Positions 57,345-64,000 of a stretch of 64,000 bases of DNA are shown here, in pieces; position 1 is the stretch's first letter, and each line of letters opens with the position of its first letter. The stretch is from Papaver somniferum. Taxonomy: Eukaryota; Streptophyta; Magnoliopsida; Ranunculales; Papaveraceae. Under the pieces are notes generated by a model that was not told the DNA's origin, did no database searches, and saw only the letters and a program-made list of their open reading frames with translations. Location of the stretch: the NCBI RefSeq assembly GCF_003573695.1, contig NC_039363.1, positions 152,794,406-152,858,405 of the forward strand, written 5' to 3'. Made by a program: the position numbers and the translations under genes.

Positions 57345-58215
57345 TAATAAAATATTTAAAAGAGGCGTTTAAGGGGACCAAGCCCACCGGCCAGCCGGTC
57401 ATGCTGTCGTGGCCGGTCCCACGCCCTTTCCTTTATTTATCATATTTTATTATTTTCCTTGATCCCATGAAAATCCTTTTCTTTGAGCAAATCCCTTCAT
57501 TTCGTGGTATTTCCTTCACATCAAGGAAATTATACAAAAATTACGTAAAATTAGAAAAGGTGTCACGGGACCGTGGTCACTAGCCGGCCGGCCATGCCCT
57601 AGCGTGACCGGTCCCACACCCCGTAATTCCTTATTTTATTAATTATTATTTCCATCGTCTCATGGAAATTCCTTAATCTTATGAAACTCCTAAGTTTCAT
57701 GTTATTTCCTTCACATCAAGGAAATTATACAAAAACTACATAAAATTAGGAAAGGTGCCACGGGACCGTGGTCACTAGCCAGCCGGCCATGCTCTAGACG
57801 TGACCGGTCCCGCACCTTGTAATTCCTTGTTTATTAATTATTTCCATCATCTCATGGAAATCCTTAATTTCATGATATTTCCTTTAAATCATGAAAATAA
57901 TATAAAATTAGGGAAGACTCACGGGACCGGGCCCTAGCCGGCCGACCAATCCCAAGACGGTCCCACACGCCCTTATTTTATTATTATTAATATTATTTGT
58001 TTCCCTCATCTCATGGAAACTCCTTCACTACAAGGAAACTCCTTGATCTCATGATATTTCCCTAAAATCATGAAAATAACATAAAATTAGGAAAAGTGCT
58101 ATGGGACCGGGCTCATTGGCCGTCCGGCCATGCCTTGGCCAGAAGCCGGTCCCACACTTCATTATTCCTCCATTTTATTATTATTTCCTTCATCTTATGA
58201 AGCTTTCTCAGTTTC
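57345..58215 (+). repeat. Tandem repeats inside LTR D
   Basis: About five units of 150-185 bp, the same family as 21065-21725 in the opposite orientation. Each has a CACGGGACCG...GCCGGCCGGCCATG...CGGTCCCACA-type palindromic core and an AT-rich partner (CATCTCATGGAAAT...ATTTCCTT). Confidence 0.8.
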
Positions 58216-59849
58216 AGCAAAATCCTTGATTTCTTCATATTTTCTCAAAATGTTGCTCACGCAGATCAGAAAATATCAAGATTCTCAGGACTGAGACACA
58301 GACACTTTGGCAACGTGAGCATGCTACCTTGACCGATCAAGGTTGGCTCTTTGGCTTGCAAGGATCCGGTCCCACGCATTTTCACAATTTGACCTAATTT
58401 GCACAATTGCACGTATTAGGTCCAGAACTCTTCCAAACAACTTGGAATTTCATCAAATGATCGTCAGTCGATCCCGTGACCAACCAGGACCGGTTTCATG
58501 ACCCCTTGGTAGGTCCTTCATCTCTTCATAATTTATTAGGTTTTATCACCTAAGATTCAGATGAACATTATTTTAATGAAAGATTAAACCAACATTTAAT
58601 CATCTTTTCACCAACTGGTCTTCAAGAGACTTTGGTATTTTGCTCACTTGAGCATCTGGGCGTTACACGGTCGACTCATCATCCCATGTAGCCGGTCCCT
58701 CCTTCACTCCGTGGTTGATTTTCAATTGATCAACAATTGATCGAAATTAGGGTTGTCGAATCCAAGGTTCATAATCCCAAGTTCAAACTCTAATAATTTT
58801 ACGTTGATCCTGTGATCAACATTCTAATTAATTATACTCGGTTCGGTTGCCAGTATTCTAAATTAATATTGTATTTGGTCCTGCTACCAATAATTCATCA
58901 AGCAAGCAACATTTGCTCAGATTAGAAATATTTACTCATACTAAGGAATATTGGTTCAACTATCAATATTCAACAATACATCGAATGAGAAATATTTGCT
59001 CACCTTAACTATCAACGTATTATACCTCTGTCTCAACAGACACGTTCAATTCGTGAGTCTCAGAACATTTGCAAATCACGTTCGAATCATCAATACAAGG
59101 ACTCATCGTCCCATAAAGTCAGCAATTGACTAACTAAATACACGTATGCCTTGCAAACTCCACAATCAGGAGACATCAATCGTGTCACATGAGGGGATAT
59201 TAACTAGGGTTTTGGTCTTGTGGCCTACGACACGTGTGTTCATCCACGATGAAAATGTGAGCAAGTCGTGCAATCAGTTGAAGGAGTTAGCAAAGTAGTG
59301 GATGGAAAATTAACCAAGTCTCCGCACAATGAGCAACTGGTTTTAACACGATTTCAACTTCCCCACTCTTTGACTCCAGCAACTATCACACTTCATGGGA
59401 TCAAGGTGTTTACAATTCTAGCAATATAAATAAGTCTCTGATTCATGATTGAAACAACATATAATTCTCGATAGACAGTCATTCGTCTACACGAACTCAT
59501 CGTCTTAGCAATTACTCTCAATTGAGTAAGCTCAATCATTCAGAAACTATTTTCACGCAGAATACACAACACACCAACAATCCTTGATCACCATTGATCT
59601 CCCAAATTTCTCAGCTTCCCTCTTATAGATCGACCCATCCTCTCTTGTGACCGAACTGACTCTGGAACGACCATTGTCTTGGTTTAGGACGGAGTCCTAC
59701 AGATTGATCTCTCGAACTTAAAGCACTCCCTTCTTGCAGTGCATTTATATGAGGATAAACTTTTCTCTCGGCTCAAGGAGTCTCCTCCGCATGGTCGTCT
59801 CATCAATTTCGTAAAAACCAACAAATCCTTTTTCTCCATCTACACCTTC

Positions 59850-61730
59850 ATATCAGTGCTAAATGAAGGAAGATTATTACTTTCAATCTTCAGCTTGTGA
59901 ATTTCTTCAAGTAGAAAACCTTGTTGCTTGACCAGAATTTCTTGCAGGTGAGAAATTTTCGTGAAGGATTCTGCAAGAGCATGTAATTCTGTCTTTGATT
60001 GAACACAGAAGTGTGCCAATGCTTCAATACACTGATCTTTCTTCAACATATTCTCTCTTTCCTTCTTGCTAATCCAATCTCTCTTTTTGATTTTACTCTT
60101 AATATAAAGAGAAGATGCAGTCTTATTTTTAAGTTGATCTTTCTGATCTAGCATCTTACCAACCGAAGATGTTGGATCCAGACTCATGGTTAAGACAAGG
60201 AATGACCAAAGAAGGAGAAGGATCTTTTTATACTTTTCATACTTACGAAAATATAATATTCCTATAAATACGAATATCTCAAATATTTTCAATTACTGGA
60301 TTTTATTCCCATAATCTACACATAAGTGCCTTGATTTTTCTTCTTCCTCACTCAACTATTCGGCACACTGGTGAGGAAAAAATTCTAATACCGATCAGTT
60401 GGTATTAGTATGAGATTTTCTCTCATTAGGGAATTTTGAACAACCAGTGTGCTCTTGATCCAATATAGTATGAAATGATCTCCTTTTGTTACCTCGAACT
60501 GACGAAGTATCGTGAGATTGACTTAGGTTGCCTATGCAACTTTTAGCAATTCTGTTTTTGAGACAGTTTTTGCATTTTGTCTTATTTTTCCTTTTACCAT
60601 TAGATGATTTAATAACATCGGAAGACATGTCCATTTTTAAAATGAGTAAATCACTAATGGAGGAGGAAGAAATAAGATTGACAATTAATGCAATATTAGA
60701 TGTTTCCTCTTCTTCAGAATCATATGAATCAGAGCTCTCATCTAGTGTTACAACAAGAGCCTTGCTTCCAGTGTATTTCTTTAGATTGGGACAGTCTTTA
60801 ACAATATGACCAAACCCTTTACACTTAAAGCACTGCAGATGATATTCATCATATTCTTCATGATCATTTTTGACAGCAACTCGATCATGTGAGCGAGAAG
60901 ATCAATGAGTATCCTTTATGAATCTCTTATTTCGTTTCTTTAAGAGATCTCGAAACTGTCCAATAATCAATGATAATGATTGTTCGATTTTATCATCATA
61001 ATTTTCTGCAATCTGTTCATCTGAATCATCCATCTTTCTACTCCTCTCGATTGGGGCTTTCAGAACTTTTGTAGCTTTAAAATCGATTCCTTTTGTTTGA
61101 TTAGACTGTGATTTTTGATCAAAAATCTTTAAATTTCCAATGAGGGTGCTTCGTGAAAGGGTTGAAGATTATTTGCTTCTATGATTGCATGCTTCTTAGA
61201 ATCGTATCTAGATGGCAACGATCTGAGAATTTTGCACACTATATCTTTTTTTCAGAAATAGTATTTCCAAGAGAGAAATAAGCATTAATTATCTCAGAGA
61301 GTATAAGATAAAACTCTTCAAAAGTGTCGTTGTCATCTATTCGAAGGTTTTCCCAATCGTACGTAAGAGTTTGAAGTCTAGCTGCTTTCTCTGATGTGTT
61401 TCCTTCGATATGATCTGAAGATTATCCCAAGCTTCTTTCGAAGTTTGACATGTTGATACATGATGTTGTAAATCACGACGTACATCATGTATTATAGCAT
61501 TCAAACCATCTGAATTCTGCTTCGCAGGAGCCTTTTCTTCGCTTGAAAAATCTACTAAGTGTTTAAACTCAGTTTCCGAATTTTCTATATTTTGGACGAA
61601 TATAACCGTCGACGACTAATAGCCATGTATTAAAGTCTCGTGATTGAAGAAAATATCTCGTAGCAGATTTCCACCATAGATAGTTTGTTCCATCAAATCT
61701 TGGCGCTACGTTAATTTAAGTCGATTCATG
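59850..61730 (-). pseudogene. Gag of Ty1/copia-like element F
   Basis: Minus strand just after the PBS. N-terminal UBN2/DUF4219-type block (PRFDGTNYLWWKSATRYFLQ, VVDGYIRPKY), a region with AARLQTLTYDWENLRIDDND and FEEFYLILSEIINAYFSLG, then zinc knuckle CFKCKGFGHIVKDC near 60830-60790, then Ser/Lys-rich sequence and a Lys/Glu-rich probable coiled coil (60200-59850). Several stops and frameshifts. The 3' end is cut by solo LTR D at 59849. Confidence 0.8.
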
Positions 61731-61796
61731 AGAACTCGAGTTCATTCTTATAGGTTGGATCATACCAAACACAGTTGTTAGATCTTTTCGTGTTTT

Positions 61797-61813
61797 CCTG
61801 CTTTGATACCAAT
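61797..61813 (-). promoter_or_regulatory. Primer-binding site of element F (initiator Met tRNA type)
   Basis: Minus strand ATTGGTATCAAAGCAGG, the usual plant copia PBS (TGGTATCAGAGC) with one change, directly next to the LTR end. Confidence 0.8.
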
Positions 61814-62959
61814 TGAAAAGACGAGGGTACCCAAGTATACCTCAATCTAAAACTTTTCCACCTATAAGTCCTTTCTCCGAAAGTGATTTTCTATAGACTG
61901 AGTCGAGACAATACAACTAATCGGTTCACACTTCGTGTGATCGTCTATGGATACGAGATCGAGACAATATAACAACGAAGTATGTTTACTTGATAATAGG
62001 CTCAGACTTAACCAAACACAATAGGATTTCTATCAAGTAAATAAGAATTAACGTTTGTGTAATTTACTTTAAATTATAATAACAACAATTATAATTGCGG
62101 AAAATAAAAGTAAATGACACAGGAAACCGCAAATCCACAAAAACCCCGGACCTTGTCCAGAATTAAACACTCTCAGGATTAAGCCGCTATACAAAATCAA
62201 ACCAACTTCGTATAGTTGAGACCAAGCAACTAAACCTATAGTTCACCTAGTTCCGTTGGTATTCCCACGCCTACAACTTGTAATAAGTCACGTACTTGGA
62301 ACAATTCCTTTGGTTAGTATTCCAAACAGTAAAGGAATAACAAATCTGTTTGGTAACAACTCTTTTCAACCAAGTGATATGAGTTTGACAAAAGGATCTT
62401 CCGTTTATCCCAATAAACTCCTTTGTCAGGTCCTTAGATATATCCAATAACAACTACCAAAGTAATTGTCAAGATTTTGCAATCAATACTTTAAATCACA
62501 AAGAATCGTATTGATGCCGATCTACTCAACTAATCAATCTAATCTACCACAAGGATAAACCATTATAGTTGGATCCTCTTTACCCGAAACAAGTATTGTG
62601 CACACCAAAGATTATGAACCCAAATCAAAAATATTCTTCGTCTTCAAATCTTCTTAGATCTTCAATAAACACCCGCACACAATCAACTTGAATCTCTTGT
62701 GATCAATCACACAAAGAACGGGGTCTGTTGACAATGGATTATCACAAGACGTCTTTATATCTACAAACAGTCTAAAGATCCTCGTCGAAACTTTGATCTC
62801 ATTTGAGTGAATCTTATATCAGAAGAGAAGATTCTCAAGCATAAACAAACTAGGTGCAATCAAAGTTCAACAACCGTTAGTCAATCAAATCAACCGATAA
62901 CTAATAATAAACCGCAATTATCTAGTTTCCCACGAACGGTACTAATAGGCAAATTAACA
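61814..62959 (-). repeat. 5' LTR of element F
   Basis: The lower boundary is firm: TGAAAAGACGAGGG next to the PBS, giving an LTR end ...TCTTTTCA. The upper limit is inferred from AAATTAACA (minus TGTTAATTT) at 62951-62959. Contains the GGTCCGGGGTTTTTGTGGAT and GCGGTTTCCT block also seen in LTR E. No second LTR was found in the window. Confidence 0.65.
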
Positions 62960-62996
62960 TAAAAATCTCTCAAAATGAATCAAATCAATTCAACTT

Positions 62997-64000
62997 TCTT
63001 TGGTCGGGGGATTCGAATCTTTCACTTTTGGCTCTATGGCGATTTTTCAAAGTTTTTTTCAATATTTTTAATTTTTTTAATCTCGATCACTTCTGGTGAT
63101 TCGAGATGGGGGATCTTCCTGATCAAACCCAACCGGTTAAGTTACTAACATATGTTGATCGTCTCAAGGGAAAGAAGGCGTTACCAAAACTGTTGTTGAT
63201 TTAACTACATTACCAAACCCTACAAAAAAAGGGGGTAAGCCTGTTGTTATTATTCCGGAAGATTTGTACTTGGAAGGTTGCGCAATCATGAGGTTTAGTC
63301 TTATAGATGGACTGGACTTCGAGTTGGTGTTTTCAGATGTGAAAAAAAAACCTTTTGCTTCAATGGCAGATGGGTAAAGATCGGGTTCACTTTGTACCGT
63401 TGAATAGAGGTTTCTTTATCATCAAGTTAGAATCACAGGAAGATAAGACAAAGATTTTAGAAGCTGGAAAATGGATTTTTTCTCAATAAAACCTAACCCT
63501 AATGGAATGGTACCCTAGTTTCGATCCTGATAAGCAAAGGTCTTCTCGTGCTACTGTATGGGTAAAATTCCAGGGTTTACCAATGAAGTTTTGGATTGAA
63601 AAAACTCTTATAACCATGGGAAAACATTGGGTAATCCTATTGTGGTTGGCAAAAGAACGTTAGCGCATGAGTATGGACACTTTGCATCCATTCTGATTGA
63701 TGTTGATTTTGAAGAACTGGATACTGATGGTATTCATGTTGCTGTTGGAGATTTGGAATTTTAGCAACCTTTTGAGATTCTTAAAAGGCAAAAATTTTGT
63801 TCTAAGTGCTGTATTGTTGGACACTCAGATTCAGAATGTTGCAAGAAGCCTAAGACTGCAGCTAAAAATACTGACAATTCTCATTAGCTTGCTACAGTTC
63901 CTGATACAAATGATCAGCATAATAACACTGGTAAGGAATGGCAGGAAGTTCGAAAAAGGATGAAGGGGAAAAATGCTCCCATTATTCCTTTGGTCCCTGA
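62997..64000 (+). mobile_element. LINE, 5' part, running off the window
   Basis: 5' UTR from about 62997 (GGTCGGGGGATTCGAATC) followed by ORF1. The sequence before the start codon (CTCGATCACTTCTGGTGATT) resembles the half-LINE leader (TAGATCATCTTTGGTGATTT). The 3' end and TSD lie outside the window, so whether it carries ORF2 is unknown. Confidence 0.75.
63106..64000 (+). pseudogene. LINE ORF1 (DUF4283-like gag), 5' part, frameshifted
   Basis: Starts MGDLPDQTQPVKLLTYVDRL at 63106. Frame changes near 63190, 63350 and 63630, and stops near 63487 and 63762. Domains: LKGKKALPK; EDLYLEGCAIMRFSLI; LNRGFFIIKLESQ; WYPSFDPDKQRSSRATVWVK; HEYGHFASILIDVDF; zinc knuckle FCSKCCIVGHSDSEC; then KEWQEVRKRMKGK. 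It is closer to LINE-2 ORF1 (YCSKCKLIGHTDHEC, HEYGHFASVLVDINF) than to the half-LINEs. Confidence 0.8.

Larger units (their letters stand above)
54052..59844 (+). mobile_element. Solo LTR D (about 3.2 kb) with a half-LINE inserted
   Basis: Starts TGTAGATGGTGG and ends CTCCATCTACA, with perfect TSD CCTTC at 54047-54051 and 59845-59849 and no interior sequence between. It is therefore a solo LTR formed by LTR-LTR recombination. Homologous to LTR C in opposite orientation. Without the half-LINE and its TSD it is about 3,233 bp. It interrupts element F. Confidence 0.9.

Overview
The window is plant nuclear DNA, dense in repeats and almost certainly heterochromatic. The evidence is L1-clade LINEs whose ORF2 ends in an RNase H domain, long-LTR Ty3/gypsy elements of Tat-like type, a Ty1/copia gag, a CACTA-type MITE and a broken plant mobile domain (PMD) gene with introns. 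The species cannot be named from the sequence. No intact cellular gene was found. Every protein-coding stretch is transposon-derived or a pseudogene.

Layout. 1-16344: a satellite array with monomers of about 324 and 338 bp, interrupted by three LINE-type insertions, each with its own target-site duplication (TSD): a truncated LINE (474-2465), a long LINE (3438-8990) and an ORF1-only 'half-LINE' (13512-16165). 16345-23811: a decayed minus-strand Tat-like element C (gag, protease remnant, 3 kb LTR) and part of a related LTR. 24430-27918: 3' part of a non-autonomous copia-like element E with its 3' LTR. 27919-48571: one PMD pseudogene on the minus strand, split by a LINE/LTR chimera (29319-30372) and by LTR element A (30570-48058, TSD AGTAC). 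Element A in turn carries element B (36318-45101, TSD ACTGC) inside its 75-bp tandem repeat array. 48572-54046: PMD upstream region, a CACTA MITE and low-information decayed sequence. 54052-59844: solo LTR D (TSD CCTTC) containing a second half-LINE (54724-57267). 59850-62959: gag, primer-binding site and LTR of copia-like element F (minus). 62997-64000: 5' part of another LINE, ORF1 decayed, running off the window.

How the parts relate. A, B and C share gag-protease coding but show no reverse transcriptase, so they look like non-autonomous elements. The half-LINEs keep the LINE 5' region, ORF1 and a 3' stem-loop ending in TAGC-A(n) but have no ORF2, so they would need ORF2 from a relative such as the 3438-8990 LINE. 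That LINE shows a TAATG stop/start overlap between ORF1 and ORF2. The best candidates for something under-described are the half-LINE family, the LINE/LTR chimera at 29319-30372, the double-hairpin 75-bp array in element A, and the short 3' stem-loop shared by divergent LINE tails.
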